Assembly (NCBI GenBank): GCA_017303475.1
Contig: JAFLBO010000001.1
Location: 310,001 to 374,000, forward strand
DNA length: 64,000 bases
Origin: Chitinophagales bacterium
GTDB lineage: Bacteria > Bacteroidota > Bacteroidia > Chitinophagales > Saprospiraceae
Direction of reading: 5' to 3'
Both the position numbers and the translations under genes were made by a program. A model generated the notes under the pieces. The model did not search any database. It was not told the DNA's origin and saw only the letters and a list, made by a program, of their open reading frames with translations. Below are positions 54,701 through 63,847 of this stretch, piece by piece; position 1 is the stretch's first letter; the number at the start of each line of letters is the position of its first letter.

Positions 54701-55900
54701 ATGTCTTATATTGTTGATGGTATTCGCACGCCAATTGGCAATTTTGGCGGCATGCTGGCGCCCGTTAGAACCGATGATCTCGCCGCACATGTTATTCAAT
54801 CTCTGATGAGCCGGCACCCGGAACTTGATCCGGCTGCTATAGCCGACGTAGTGCTCGGATGCGCCAACCAAGCTGGTGAAGATAACCGCAACGTGGCCCG
54901 TATGGCGCTTTTGCTGGCGGGTCTTCCCATTTCAGTGCCTGGAGAAACCGTTAACCGACTTTGTGCCAGTGGTATGTCGGCTGTCATTCATGCGCATCGG
55001 GGCGTGGCAGCCGGAGACGGCGACTTGTGGATTGCCGGAGGGGTAGAAGGTATGACCAGAGCTCCCTGGGTAATTAGTAAAACCAGCAAACCATTCGGTA
55101 CAGATGCACAAATGTTTGATTCCAGTTTTGGATGGAGGTTTGTGAACAGCAAAATGCAAGTCATGTATGGTACTGATGCCATGGGTATGACTGCTGAAAA
55201 TCTGGTGGATATGTACGGAATTTCCAGAGAGGATCAGGACAAGTTTGCCCTATGGAGCCAGCAGAAAGCATCACAAGCGCGTTCAAACGGGGTATTGGCT
55301 CAGGAAATAAGCCCAATTGCTGTACCTAAGGGCAAAAAGGATATCCAGTTATTGGATCAGGATGAATTCATCAAGCCAGATACCACTTTAGAGATTCTGT
55401 CAACCCTTCGGCCAGCCTTCAAAAAGGACGGCTCAGTGACGGCTGGTAATGCATCAGGCTTGAACGATGGTGCTGCGGCCTTGTTGATAGCCTCAGAACG
55501 AGGATTAAAAACGCATGGTCTCAAACCACTGGCTCGTATCATCAGTTCAGCAGTTGTAGGGGTCGAGCCCAGAATTATGGGCATAGGTCCGGTTGCTGCA
55601 ACTCAACAAGCACTTAAAAAAGCTGGCAAAACCTTATCTGAAATGGATGTGATTGAACTGAATGAGGCCTTTGCGGCCCAGGTATTGGCCTGCACCAGAG
55701 CCTTGGACTTGGCAGATACCGATCCGCGTATTAATCCAAATGGAGGGGCCATTGCTTTGGGACACCCGTTGGGCATGAGCGGTGCACGTATTATTCTTGC
55801 TGCTGCCCGGCAATTGGAAAGAACAGGAGGAAAATATGCCCTTTGTACCATGTGTATTGGGGTAGGGCAGGGGTACGCAGTAGTGCTGGAGCGCGTTTGA
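54701..55900 (+). CDS. Thiolase, PcaF/3-oxoadipyl-CoA thiolase-like
   Basis: A 399-residue degradative thiolase that would cleave a 3-oxoacyl-CoA with CoA to give acetyl-CoA. The acylated cysteine is Cys88 in NRLCASGM. The other active-site residues are in [17 protein letters not shown] and the second cysteine in CIGVGQG. The segment [21 protein letters not shown] is especially like PcaF/PaaJ 3-oxoadipyl-CoA thiolases, but acetyl-CoA acetyltransferases can share it. No pca or paa genes lie nearby, so the substrate is uncertain. It converges with the glycosylphosphotransferase gene with a 5-bp gap. Confidence 0.88.
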   Translation: MSYIVDGIRTPIGNFGGMLAPVRTDDLAAHVIQSLMSRHPELDPAAIADVVLGCANQAGEDNRNVARMALLLAGLPISVPGETVNRLCASGMSAVIHAHRGVAAGDGDLWIAGGVEGMTRAPWVISKTSKPFGTDAQMFDSSFGWRFVNSKMQVMYGTDAMGMTAENLVDMYGISREDQDKFALWSQQKASQARSNGVLAQEISPIAVPKGKKDIQLLDQDEFIKPDTTLEILSTLRPAFKKDGSVTAGNASGLNDGAAALLIASERGLKTHGLKPLARIISSAVVGVEPRIMGIGPVAATQQALKKAGKTLSEMDVIELNEAFAAQVLACTRALDLADTDPRINPNGGAIALGHPLGMSGARIILAAARQLERTGGKYALCTMCIGVGQGYAVVLERV

Positions 55901-55905
55901 TCAAA

Positions 55906-57321
55906 TTACTTGCCCCGCCCCTGTAATAAGACCAGCGCTGTGTAAAACATGATTTTAAAATCCAGCGCCAGCGACATATTTTCAATGTAGAGCAGGTCGA
56001 AGCGCAGACGTTGCAGCATTTCCTGCACATTGGAGGCATAACCGTATTTAACCTGGCCCCATGAGGTAATGCCCGGTCTAACCTTTAACAGGTGCCGGTA
56101 TTGAGGGTTCTCCTCCAGAATCTGATCAATAAAGTGTTTGCGCTCCGGACGCGGACCAACCAGCGACATGTCTCCGCGCAACACATTCCAAAAGTTAGGA
56201 ATTTCATCCAAACGCCATTTCCGCATTACAGCCCCCCAGGGAGTGCAGCGAGGGTCGCCATCGTGTGATAATTGAGGGCCGAATTTCTCTGCATCGGTGT
56301 ACATGGACCGAAACTTGAAAATGGTAAAAGGTTTTCCGTTTTGCCCCATACGCTCCTGCGCAAAGAAAATCGGGCCAGGGCTAGACATCCGCACCCTGAT
56401 CATAATGTAGAGCAGTAAAGGTGACAGAATGCTAAGTGCCAGGCCGCTCACCAGCACATCAATGCCCCTTTTGATGGTTCGTTGCCATTTAGGCATCAGT
56501 TCCTGCCGGATTTCAATCAGAACAGCTCCGTAAACGTGGTTCATTTTTACCGTCCCGAGCAGTATGTCGTACATGTCCGGGATGATTTTTACCAGTATCT
56601 GATCGCCGAAGTCAAAAAGTATATTCAGTATGTTTTTGAGACGGTTATGTTCCGACGTTTCAATGGCTATGATGATGTCTTCCACCTGATGTTCTCGAAT
56701 CACATTTGCCAGATCAGGTATTTTCCCCAGCAAAGGCAAATATTCGGTTAATACTTGTTCGCTGCCACCATTGGTGTCTATGAAACCTACAAATCTGTTG
56801 CCCAGTCCTTTTTCCCGCAAGGCGATATCATGGTAAAGTTCCAGTGCGTTGTGGTTGCCACCGATGAGCAAGGTGTTGAAAGTTACTTTTCCAGCCTTCA
56901 GGCGCCTGCTTGCCCGCGTGAGCAAAATCATCCTGGAGGTGGCTGTAAGTAAAAAATGCATCAAAAACAGCGTAGAAAACGACCGGTAATAGGTTTGGTA
57001 ATCGCTGACAACATCGTCCAGAATCAAGGTAAAAAACAGAAAGGTAACCCCGAGAAATGTCACCAAAAAAGTGTTGGTCAGCGTATTTAGCCGGGCAATA
57101 CGGTAGATATCTTTGTAGTGGTCGAAGATACTGTATAGCAGTACCCAACCTGTTGGAATGATAAAAATGCCCAGGTAGAAGTTTGGATCATCAAAAATCT
57201 TAGGGGCTATTTCAGCTCCTTCCAGATTTTTCCGGTACAGAAAAAACAGTGCCCAGGCCAGCATCGCCATAATAAAATCGGCGACGCCATAGTAAAAAGT
57301 GTGGCGTTTTCGCAGTTTCAT
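55906..57321 (-). CDS. Polyprenyl-phosphate sugar-1-phosphate transferase (WcaJ/WbaP type)
   Basis: A 471-residue inner membrane enzyme that starts exopolysaccharide or O-antigen units by transferring hexose-1-phosphate to undecaprenyl phosphate. Four to five hydrophobic helices lie in the first 125 residues, then a CoA-binding-like Rossmann domain (LLIGGNHNALELYHDI, about 150-165), then a fifth helix and the bacterial sugar transferase domain (KRGIDVLVSGLALSILSPLL; KFRSMYTDAE; RLDEIPNFWNVLRGDMSLVGPRP, shown in part). The C-terminus (VRPGITSWGQVKYGY) is typical. It lies 14 bp downstream of the lipoprotein gene on the same strand. Confidence 0.92.
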   Translation of the reverse strand: MKLRKRHTFYYGVADFIMAMLAWALFFLYRKNLEGAEIAPKIFDDPNFYLGIFIIPTGWVLLYSIFDHYKDIYRIARLNTLTNTFLVTFLGVTFLFFTLILDDVVSDYQTYYRSFSTLFLMHFLLTATSRMILLTRASRRLKAGKVTFNTLLIGGNHNALELYHDIALREKGLGNRFVGFIDTNGGSEQVLTEYLPLLGKIPDLANVIREHQVEDIIIAIETSEHNRLKNILNILFDFGDQILVKIIPDMYDILLGTVKMNHVYGAVLIEIRQELMPKWQRTIKRGIDVLVSGLALSILSPLLLYIMIRVRMSSPGPIFFAQERMGQNGKPFTIFKFRSMYTDAEKFGPQLSHDGDPRCTPWGAVMRKWRLDEIPNFWNVLRGDMSLVGPRPERKHFIDQILEENPQYRHLLKVRPGITSWGQVKYGYASNVQEMLQRLRFDLLYIENMSLALDFKIMFYTALVLLQGRGK

Positions 57322-57335
57322 GCTCTTACCCGTCT

Positions 57336-58196
57336 TCAGAAGTGCACAACCCGGATATTATCCAGCCTTACTGTGCCATTAATTTGTTCGAAGTTTCCAC
57401 TATTGTCTCTGGGTAAACTTAACCGGAAGTAAAGCCTGTGATCAGCAAAGCCGGTATTTACAATATGTTGGGTCAGGTTAATGTAAATCTTGTTCCAACC
57501 TTCTGTGGTATTGAACTGGTAAACTTTTTGCGTATTTTCGGGATTTCCGTTCAATAAATACAGAAAGAACGGCACATCAGCGTTGTAGTGCAGTTCAAGC
57601 CAAACCTCGGGTGCTCCCAAAAAAGGTAAATCTTTCATTAACTCCGTGGCTACATCCATGATAGGATGGGCAGTATCTGCCCGCATAATCAGGCATTGAC
57701 CTGCAAATGAATTATCCGAAGTTAATTCAACATTTAGGCCTACATCCCCGTCTCTGTTTTCAAGACCAATAGAGGATCCACCGTCAAAATCACCCCTGCC
57801 AACACCAAATCCATATTTTATGCTTGTTTCGTATTCTGTAGTCGGTTGTATGGTAGTGGTTTGACCAGCAACGAGGTTGTAATTTTTGGTGTATCGTTTT
57901 AGGTATGGGTAGATATTGGGCGTTGCTTCTATACCATTTTCCTTAATTCCCGGGAAAAGTATGATTTCGGTATCCCCCTCAGCCAACACTGGCACTGTGG
58001 CTGGAAGTGTATAGGCGCCGAGAAATTCACCATTTACATATAACCACCCATCGGTAATAGCTTGCCAGGACGCACCACCCGGGGCTGTTACCTGGTAAGG
58101 ATTGATCTTGAGATAGGCTGGAATTTGTTCGGGCTCATCTTTACATGCTGAAACAGACAGCAGCGGTAGCAGAAAAAGGAAAAAACGCTTCATCAT
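57336..58196 (-). CDS. Lipoprotein of unknown function
   Basis: A 286-residue protein. The ATG at 58196 starts a lipoprotein signal (MMKRFFLFLLPLLSVSAC) with the lipidated Cys at residue 18. An upstream in-frame start would extend it by 10 residues. The first part is a PEGA-like region (YLKINPYQVTAPGG and GWLYVNGEFLGAYTLPATVPVLAEGDTEI), and the rest is beta-rich, ending in TVRLDNIRVVHF, a common jelly-roll end. It probably resides in the outer membrane or periplasm. No enzyme motif is evident. It sits between der, 38 bp upstream, and the sugar transferase, on the same strand. Confidence 0.75.
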   Translation of the reverse strand: MMKRFFLFLLPLLSVSACKDEPEQIPAYLKINPYQVTAPGGASWQAITDGWLYVNGEFLGAYTLPATVPVLAEGDTEIILFPGIKENGIEATPNIYPYLKRYTKNYNLVAGQTTTIQPTTEYETSIKYGFGVGRGDFDGGSSIGLENRDGDVGLNVELTSDNSFAGQCLIMRADTAHPIMDVATELMKDLPFLGAPEVWLELHYNADVPFFLYLLNGNPENTQKVYQFNTTEGWNKIYINLTQHIVNTGFADHRLYFRLSLPRDNSGNFEQINGTVRLDNIRVVHF

Positions 58197-58234
58197 GTGT
58201 TTATTGTTTGTAGATTTTTTGGGCAACCAGGTAG

Positions 58235-59545
58235 CTATGATTTAGAACGCATATAAACCTCCATCGTTACGCCTTTGAAATCAAAATTTTTGCGTAACTG
58301 ATTTTCCAGGAACTGTTTATACGAATCCCGCACCCAATTGGGGTTATTGACAAAAAACACAAAGGAAGGGTAGTGGGTTGGCAACTGAGTAACATATTTG
58401 AATTTTGGGAAACGTCCGTGCACCGATGGCGGAGGCGTTGCCTCAATGATTTGCATCATCAGTTCATTCAATTCTGAAGTCTTAACACGTCTGGTTCTGT
58501 TGGCATAAACATCCAAAGCAGCTTCAACTGCCTGGAATATGCGTTGTTTCTCTTTTACGGAAATAAACAAAATCGGCACATCGTCAAAAGGAGCCAGCTT
58601 GCGTTTGATGGCCGCTTCAAAATCGCGGGTGGTGTTGGTTTGTTTGTTTTCCACCAAATCCCACTTGTTCACCAATATTACAATGCCCTTATGCCGCTTT
58701 TGGGCCAAACGCAAGATGTTCAAATCCTGGCCTTCAAGACCTTGCATCGCGTCAAGCACCAACAAACACACATCAGATTCTTCCAGAGCCTTGATGGCGC
58801 GCATTACGGAATAAAATTCGAGGTCTTCCTCAACTTTGGACTTCTTCCGGATTCCCGCAGTGTCAATCAGGACGAACTCTTTGCCAAATTTATTGTACAC
58901 CGAATGGATGGTATCTCTGGTAGTACCTGCAATTGGTGTAACGATATTACGCTCTTCACCCAACAAGGCATTCAACAGAGATGACTTACCCACATTTGGT
59001 CGGCCGATGATGGCAAACTTGGGAAGTTCTGTTTCCAGTTCTTCCTCATTCTCAATATGTTCGATAATGGCATCCAGCAAATCACCTGTGCCACTGCCAC
59101 TTATTGCAGAAATAAAGATGGTATTTTCAAAACCAAGTCCCCAGAATTCGTTGGCAGCCAGCAATTCCTTATGATTGTCAGCTTTGTTCACCACCAGATA
59201 AACCGGTTTTGTGGAACGGCGCAACCATTTTGCCATACTTTCATCGAGATCGGTGATGCCGGTTTGGGCATCTACCAGGAAAATGATGGCAGCAGCTTCC
59301 TCTGTGGCTATCCTAACCTGTGAGCGAATAGCAGCCTCAAAAACATCATCGGAGCCATGCACAAAGCCTCCGGTGTCTACCACGGTGAAACGTTTGCCTC
59401 CCCATTCACAGTATCCGTACTTGCGGTCGCGCGTAACACCGGAAAAGTCATCGGTAATGGCATCCCTTCCACCAACCAGGCGGTTGTAAAGGGTCGATTT
59501 GCCCACATTGGGGCGTCCTATAATGGCAACAATATTATTACTCAT
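58235..59545 (-). CDS. der: Ribosome biogenesis GTPase Der (EngA)
   Basis: An essential GTPase of 436 residues that acts in 50S subunit assembly. Two tandem G domains are visible: GRPNVGKS at 10-17 and again near residue 180, with DTGG and DTAGI switch motifs, NKAD/NKWD guanine motifs, and the C-terminal KH-like domain (VHGRFPKFKYVTQLPTHYPSFVFF). The start MSNNIVAIIGRPNVGKS is the normal one. It is 46 bp downstream of porP on the same strand, with no evident terminator between. Confidence 0.97.
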   Translation of the reverse strand: MSNNIVAIIGRPNVGKSTLYNRLVGGRDAITDDFSGVTRDRKYGYCEWGGKRFTVVDTGGFVHGSDDVFEAAIRSQVRIATEEAAAIIFLVDAQTGITDLDESMAKWLRRSTKPVYLVVNKADNHKELLAANEFWGLGFENTIFISAISGSGTGDLLDAIIEHIENEEELETELPKFAIIGRPNVGKSSLLNALLGEERNIVTPIAGTTRDTIHSVYNKFGKEFVLIDTAGIRKKSKVEEDLEFYSVMRAIKALEESDVCLLVLDAMQGLEGQDLNILRLAQKRHKGIVILVNKWDLVENKQTNTTRDFEAAIKRKLAPFDDVPILFISVKEKQRIFQAVEAALDVYANRTRRVKTSELNELMMQIIEATPPPSVHGRFPKFKYVTQLPTHYPSFVFFVNNPNWVRDSYKQFLENQLRKNFDFKGVTMEVYMRSKS

Positions 59546-59591
59546 GCAAAGAAAGCTGGTATTGGGGTTAGGTTAATCGGGGTAAATGTGG

Positions 59592-60674
59592 TTAAAACTT
59601 TGGACAAAGGATCTTCTGGTTGTCGTAATTGCCCATATATGAAATGGAAATTTCCACCGCGCCTTGACGTTGATCAGCCTGCAGCGCCCTGGTGTTGAGG
59701 TCGTAACTCAGGCCAAACAACATGGAGTTTACTTCCAGACCAACAAGCGCCACTACTGCATCAAAGCCAAAACCGCCATCGTTTCTCACCGGACGAGCCC
59801 AAGCGCCGAAATGGAGTGCCGAGCTGCCATATTGTCCTAATGCGAAGCGGAAATTTGTGCCGGCGTTAATCTCCATATGTGGACCCTGCAAGGCTGCAAG
59901 TACCCTGGGTTGCATGGAAACACGGTTGCTGCGATCAAACGGAATACTGGCCGCCAGTTGTACATTAGCTTTTGGATAAAGCTTGCCACCGGGCTTCACT
60001 GTAATATTTGTAGGGTCTTCGTAGAAAGAAACCTTTGGTTGCAGGATATGGTGCAGGGAAGCTCCTGCAAAAAAGCGACCTTCTTCGGCAAAGGTAGAGG
60101 TATAGTTCAGACCAACGTTTAAATCAGGGAAAGAGAAGTTGTTGGCAGGCAACAATTCGCTTGATCCAAGGGTATAACCGGTAGTTCCATTGAACTCATC
60201 ATGAAAATTTAGCGTCTCATAATTCACATTGCGTTGTGTCAGGCCTCCCTGAATACCCAGGGTAAGGAATTGGTCCTGGTTAATGCCCAAAGCTTTGTGA
60301 TATGCCATCGAAACGGCAATTTGGGTCGTATTGAAATCAATTACGCTTACCTGATCATTGAAAAACATAATGCCCAATCCGAAGGCATCCTCTGTATTCC
60401 GTTTTCTGTTGGCCTCAAAACGGAGATCTGCCGCCATGGAAAAAGTTTTGATTGGGTTGTCGAGTACTTTTCTCCATTGATCACGATAAATAGCGCCCAC
60501 CCGGTAGCTGCCATCCATAGCGCCTGTGAGTGCTGGATTTAAAGTTAGCGGTGATGCATAAAATTGCGTAAAATGCTTGTCTTGTGCAGAGGTTTTTGAG
60601 ACGAGCAAAGTAAAAAAGCCAAGCAGCATGACCCACCTGGCCGGCATTTGGAGTAAAAAAACACGTTTTTGCAT
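59592..60674 (-). CDS. PorP/SprF family type IX secretion outer membrane protein
   Basis: A 360-residue beta-barrel-like protein of the PorP/SprF family (TIGR03519), which in gliding bacteria works with T9SS to export and anchor type B CTD proteins such as SprB. A signal peptide (ending SKTSAQ) is followed by the family start DKHFTQFYASPLTLNPALTGAMDGSYRVG and repeated amphipathic strands (FFAGASLHHILQPKVSF and GAWARPVRNDGGFGFD). The ATG at 60674 is chosen, giving MQKRVFLLQMP. A TACCTTTG box lies 21 bases upstream. Three type B cargo candidates are in this window, though none is adjacent to it. Confidence 0.93.
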   Translation of the reverse strand: MQKRVFLLQMPARWVMLLGFFTLLVSKTSAQDKHFTQFYASPLTLNPALTGAMDGSYRVGAIYRDQWRKVLDNPIKTFSMAADLRFEANRKRNTEDAFGLGIMFFNDQVSVIDFNTTQIAVSMAYHKALGINQDQFLTLGIQGGLTQRNVNYETLNFHDEFNGTTGYTLGSSELLPANNFSFPDLNVGLNYTSTFAEEGRFFAGASLHHILQPKVSFYEDPTNITVKPGGKLYPKANVQLAASIPFDRSNRVSMQPRVLAALQGPHMEINAGTNFRFALGQYGSSALHFGAWARPVRNDGGFGFDAVVALVGLEVNSMLFGLSYDLNTRALQADQRQGAVEISISYMGNYDNQKILCPKF

Positions 60675-60695
60675 ACGAATTGGGAGTATTTTGTG

Positions 60696-60703
60696 CAAAG
60701 GTA
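60696..60703 (-). promoter_or_regulatory. TACCTTTG -7 box upstream of the PorP/SprF gene
   Basis: Minus-strand TACCTTTG lies 21 bases before the ATG at 60674. A -33 partner is not visible. It may drive porP, der and the genes after them. Confidence 0.45.
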
Positions 60704-60844
60704 GCAAGTTGTTCCGAACGAGGACTTCCCCGGAAGGAATTACATTACGAATTATAGGATGAATTCATTGTATGTAGCAAGGAATTTCAAAATTCGCCTA
60801 CCTTTCGCCGCATCACTTGAACAGTCTAACCCTCTTAATTGCGT

Positions 60845-62869
60845 ATGGCCAACCAAGACTTCAAACCTTACATTCCTTCAGAAAATGTCTCGGTAAAAGA
60901 ATTTACCATCCGGGCCATTGTTCTGGGTTCCCTTTTCGGGATTTTGTTTGGCGCTGCAACTGTATATCTGGCTCTAAAAGCCGGTCTGACGGTTTCTGCG
61001 TCTATCCCCATTGCGGTGCTGGCGATCTCCCTGGGTCGTAAATTCCTGGGCACCACCATTTTAGAAAATAACATCATTCAAACAGCAGGTTCTGCCGGAG
61101 AATCAGTAGCTGCCGGAGTGGTATTCACGTTGCCGGCATTCCTTTTCCTATCCGACGGTATTGGCAAAGGCTATTTTAATTACTGGACAATCCTGATGCT
61201 GGCAATCTTTGGAGGGATTTTGGGAGTACTAATGATGATTCCGCTACGTCGGTCCTTGATTGTAAAAGAACATGATAACCTGCCGTATCCGGAAGGTACC
61301 GCTTGTGCACATGTATTGATGGCCGGCGATAAAGGTGGTGATTTTGCCAAAACGGCGTATCAGGGACTAGGTTTTGCACTCGGTTATGCCATGCTGCAAA
61401 AAGTTTTTCATGTGATTGCCGAAGTGCCCACTTGGGCCAGTGGTATTGCCAATAAATACCTGCCAGCTGCCCGACTCAGCGGTGAGATTACGCCTGAATA
61501 CCTTGGCGTAGGCTATATTATCGGTCCACGCATTGCAGGCGTTTTGGTTGCAGGTGGCGTATTGGCGTGGCTTGGATTGATTCCTCTTCTGGCTACACTG
61601 GTTCCACCGGATGTCATTGCGGCACAGCTGGATAAACTTGATCTGATGGATGCCACGCAAACCAGCGCTCGTTTTGGCTGGGATCCTGCTACGCATACTA
61701 TGTCCAATTTGTCGGAGGCTGTTTACCGGGCCTATATTCGCCAGATAGGCGCAGGTGCTGTGGCAGGCGCAGGTTTTATTACACTGATCAAAACCCTGCC
61801 AACCATCATTTCTTCTTTCCGCGACAGCATGGGCGAATTCCGCAATCGCGACAAATCGGTTGCTAAGGCGCGCACAGAAGATGATCTGTCTATCAAAGTG
61901 GTAGGTATAGGAAGCCTGGCACTGATCCTGCTGATGGCTGTTTTGCCTAGCATTCCGGGCGACAGCATTTTCAGTAAGCTGATGATTGGCATACTGGTGG
62001 TAGTGTTTGGATTTTTCTTTGTAACCGTAGCCAGCAGGATTGTTGGTATCATCGGCAGCAGTAATAGCCCGATTTCCGGTATGACCATTGCTACCATTAT
62101 GGGAACTGCATTGGTATTTATTGGTGTTGGCTGGACGGGTAAAGTATTTGAACCAATGGCGCTGGTAGTAGGTAGTATGGTATGTATCGCGGCAGCGAAT
62201 GCAGGAGCCACCTCTCAGGATTTGAAGACGGGCTTTTTGATTGGCGCAACGCCAAGGTATCAGCAAATAGCGCTGTTTATCGGGGTTGTGGTGTCATCGC
62301 TGGTTATCGGAGCAACTGTGCTTTTTCTGGATAACCCAACAGCCGATCTGCGCGCGCAAGGTATTGAACATGCCATTGGAGAAAAATTCAACGCGCCTCA
62401 GGCTACCCTGATGGCTACCCTGATTAAAGGTCTTTTGTCTTTTAATCTGGATTGGCAATTTGTTCTGGTAGGCTTGTTTATTGCCGTTACTATGGAGCTT
62501 TGCGGCATCAAATCGCTTTCTTTTGCGGTAGGCCTTTACCTTCCGTTGAGCACCACGCTGCCTATTTGGATCGGGGGTGCACTTAAAGGCCTTACAGATT
62601 GGATGGCCAGCCGTAAAGGTGAAGCGGTTGAAGATGCAGAACTGGGCAAAGGCAGTTTGTTTGCCACAGGATTGGTGGCCGGTGGAGCACTGGCAGGAGT
62701 GATTGTAGCCTTATTCCAGGCATCAGACGGCACCGCAGCCGCCCTGGAAAAAATGAATATGGAACACGGTATCACTGGTGTCATCGGAGCCAATGGCTAC
62801 AATATACTAGGAGTACTGTGTTTTGCACTACTCGCGTTCTTCCTCATTAACGCTTCCAGGAAGAAGTGA
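60845..62869 (+). CDS. OPT-family oligopeptide transporter
   Basis: A 674-residue polytopic inner membrane protein of the OPT family, proton-coupled importers of oligopeptides or metal-chelate-like ligands. The first helix region (EFTIRAIVLGSLFGILFGAATVYLALKAGLTVSAS, shown in part) and the long NNIIQTAGSAGESVAAGVVFTLPA block are family hallmarks, as are NLPYPEGTACAHVLMAGDKGG and SSNSPISGMT (SNSPxSGMTIA). About 14-16 hydrophobic helices are visible. The start is ATG 60845, with a TTG two codons earlier rejected. Peptide or metal substrate is not decided by sequence. Its stop codon lies inside a 25-bp repeat arm. Confidence 0.93.
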   Translation: MANQDFKPYIPSENVSVKEFTIRAIVLGSLFGILFGAATVYLALKAGLTVSASIPIAVLAISLGRKFLGTTILENNIIQTAGSAGESVAAGVVFTLPAFLFLSDGIGKGYFNYWTILMLAIFGGILGVLMMIPLRRSLIVKEHDNLPYPEGTACAHVLMAGDKGGDFAKTAYQGLGFALGYAMLQKVFHVIAEVPTWASGIANKYLPAARLSGEITPEYLGVGYIIGPRIAGVLVAGGVLAWLGLIPLLATLVPPDVIAAQLDKLDLMDATQTSARFGWDPATHTMSNLSEAVYRAYIRQIGAGAVAGAGFITLIKTLPTIISSFRDSMGEFRNRDKSVAKARTEDDLSIKVVGIGSLALILLMAVLPSIPGDSIFSKLMIGILVVVFGFFFVTVASRIVGIIGSSNSPISGMTIATIMGTALVFIGVGWTGKVFEPMALVVGSMVCIAAANAGATSQDLKTGFLIGATPRYQQIALFIGVVVSSLVIGATVLFLDNPTADLRAQGIEHAIGEKFNAPQATLMATLIKGLLSFNLDWQFVLVGLFIAVTMELCGIKSLSFAVGLYLPLSTTLPIWIGGALKGLTDWMASRKGEAVEDAELGKGSLFATGLVAGGALAGVIVALFQASDGTAAALEKMNMEHGITGVIGANGYNILGVLCFALLAFFLINASRKK

Positions 62870-63003
62870 ATGAGTGAGTGAGTGAGTGAGGTATTGGATT
62901 TGGGATTCTTAGTGGCTAAATACATGAATTTTTATGCAAAAGTATTTTGCCGAAATCCTAAACCCAACGCCCCACTCACTCACTCACTCACTCACTCATT
63001 CAC
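62866..63003. repeat. 25-bp perfect inverted TCAC/GTGA repeat between convergent genes
   Basis: Arms 62866-62890 (GTGAATGAGTGAGTGAGTGA plus five bases) and 62979-63003 are exact reverse complements. The left arm contains the OPT stop codon and the right arm ends where the next gene's stop codon begins (63004). The 88-bp spacer has a weaker inverted part (62894-62912 with 62950-62972). A long hairpin transcript would form from either side and could terminate both genes. Confidence 0.85.
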
Positions 63004-63777
63004 TTACTCACTCATTTTAACGAGTTGTTGGATGCCGATTTTCCCTCCTGTTGTTCGGAGCTGTACCCAGTAATTGCCGGCCTTGAGCTGGCCAATCTGG
63101 ATGGGTAGTGTTGCATCAGACGATAATTTGGTTTGTAAAACCTTTCGTCCATTGATGTCAATGATTTCCAGTTGGGCTGGTTGATCCTGGGTGTCTGGAT
63201 ATTGAATCAGGATTTGATCACGTGCGGGATTTGGAGAGATACTGAACTCGGCCGAAACGGCAGTTGACCGCTCAATGAATTGTGATGTTTTACTGGCTTC
63301 AAAGAGTTCCGGCAATTGTGAAATGTTCCCCAGTTCAAGTTTGCCGGCAAAACAAATGAGCACAAACTCCTCCGGAGATCCAACCAGTAATACCAGATCT
63401 GTTACAACGTCCTCTTCCGCCTTTACCCAAATTCTCACGTTGGTCTGGTTGTCCCGAACCGTCAGAAGTTCATCAAATTCAGATTCCGGAATGCAACTTT
63501 TAGCCTCTTTGTAGAGCGCCACTCCGTTGGAAATACTATCGGCTACCAGTATTTCCATCACACCCATATTCCAGACTACGCCGTGGAGCCCCTGCCAGTC
63601 CTCCTTGCTGATTTCATGACCAGAGGCAACATCAAAGAGGTCTTTACTCAGGAGAGCATGGGTAAACCCAGGCTTTTCTTTGTGTTTGTGGAAAAAGGTT
63701 GTGAGTGCACTGTTTTGAGCCTGCAGGGATTGCAGGCATGTCAGAGCGGCAATGAGCCACAAGGAAATTTGTTTCAT
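63004..63777 (-). CDS. DUF4252-like protein with T9SS type A sorting tail
   Basis: A 257-residue exported protein. A signal peptide (MKQISLWLIAALTCLQSLQAQ) is followed by a DUF4252-like domain (about 22-165), seen from FFHKHKEKPGFTHALLSKDLF, ILVADS and the typical VRIWVKAEEDVVTDLVLLVGSPEEFVLICFAGKLEL (shown in part). The remaining 80 residues are a type A sorting domain (ISPNPARDQILIQYPD, IIDINGRKVLQTKL, LKAGNYWVQLRTTGGKIG, QQLVKMSE). DUF4252 proteins are normally periplasmic lipoproteins or short exported proteins near anti-sigma factors, so a T9SS tail is uncommon in my experience. The start ATG at 63777 is consistent with the signal peptide. The gene has a 25-bp inverted repeat arm at its end. 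Confidence 0.8.
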   Translation of the reverse strand: MKQISLWLIAALTCLQSLQAQNSALTTFFHKHKEKPGFTHALLSKDLFDVASGHEISKEDWQGLHGVVWNMGVMEILVADSISNGVALYKEAKSCIPESEFDELLTVRDNQTNVRIWVKAEEDVVTDLVLLVGSPEEFVLICFAGKLELGNISQLPELFEASKTSQFIERSTAVSAEFSISPNPARDQILIQYPDTQDQPAQLEIIDINGRKVLQTKLSSDATLPIQIGQLKAGNYWVQLRTTGGKIGIQQLVKMSE

Positions 63778-63847
63778 AGCTGTAAAATGTTGAAGGATGT
63801 ATAAGCCAGACGACTATACCAACAAAAGGTTACAGCAAAACATCTTT

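Noticed and set aside
61367..62266. 299-codon minus-strand frame inside the OPT gene
   Set aside because: Antisense to a strong OPT transporter, composition dominated by His, Gln, Asn and Cys with no family pattern.
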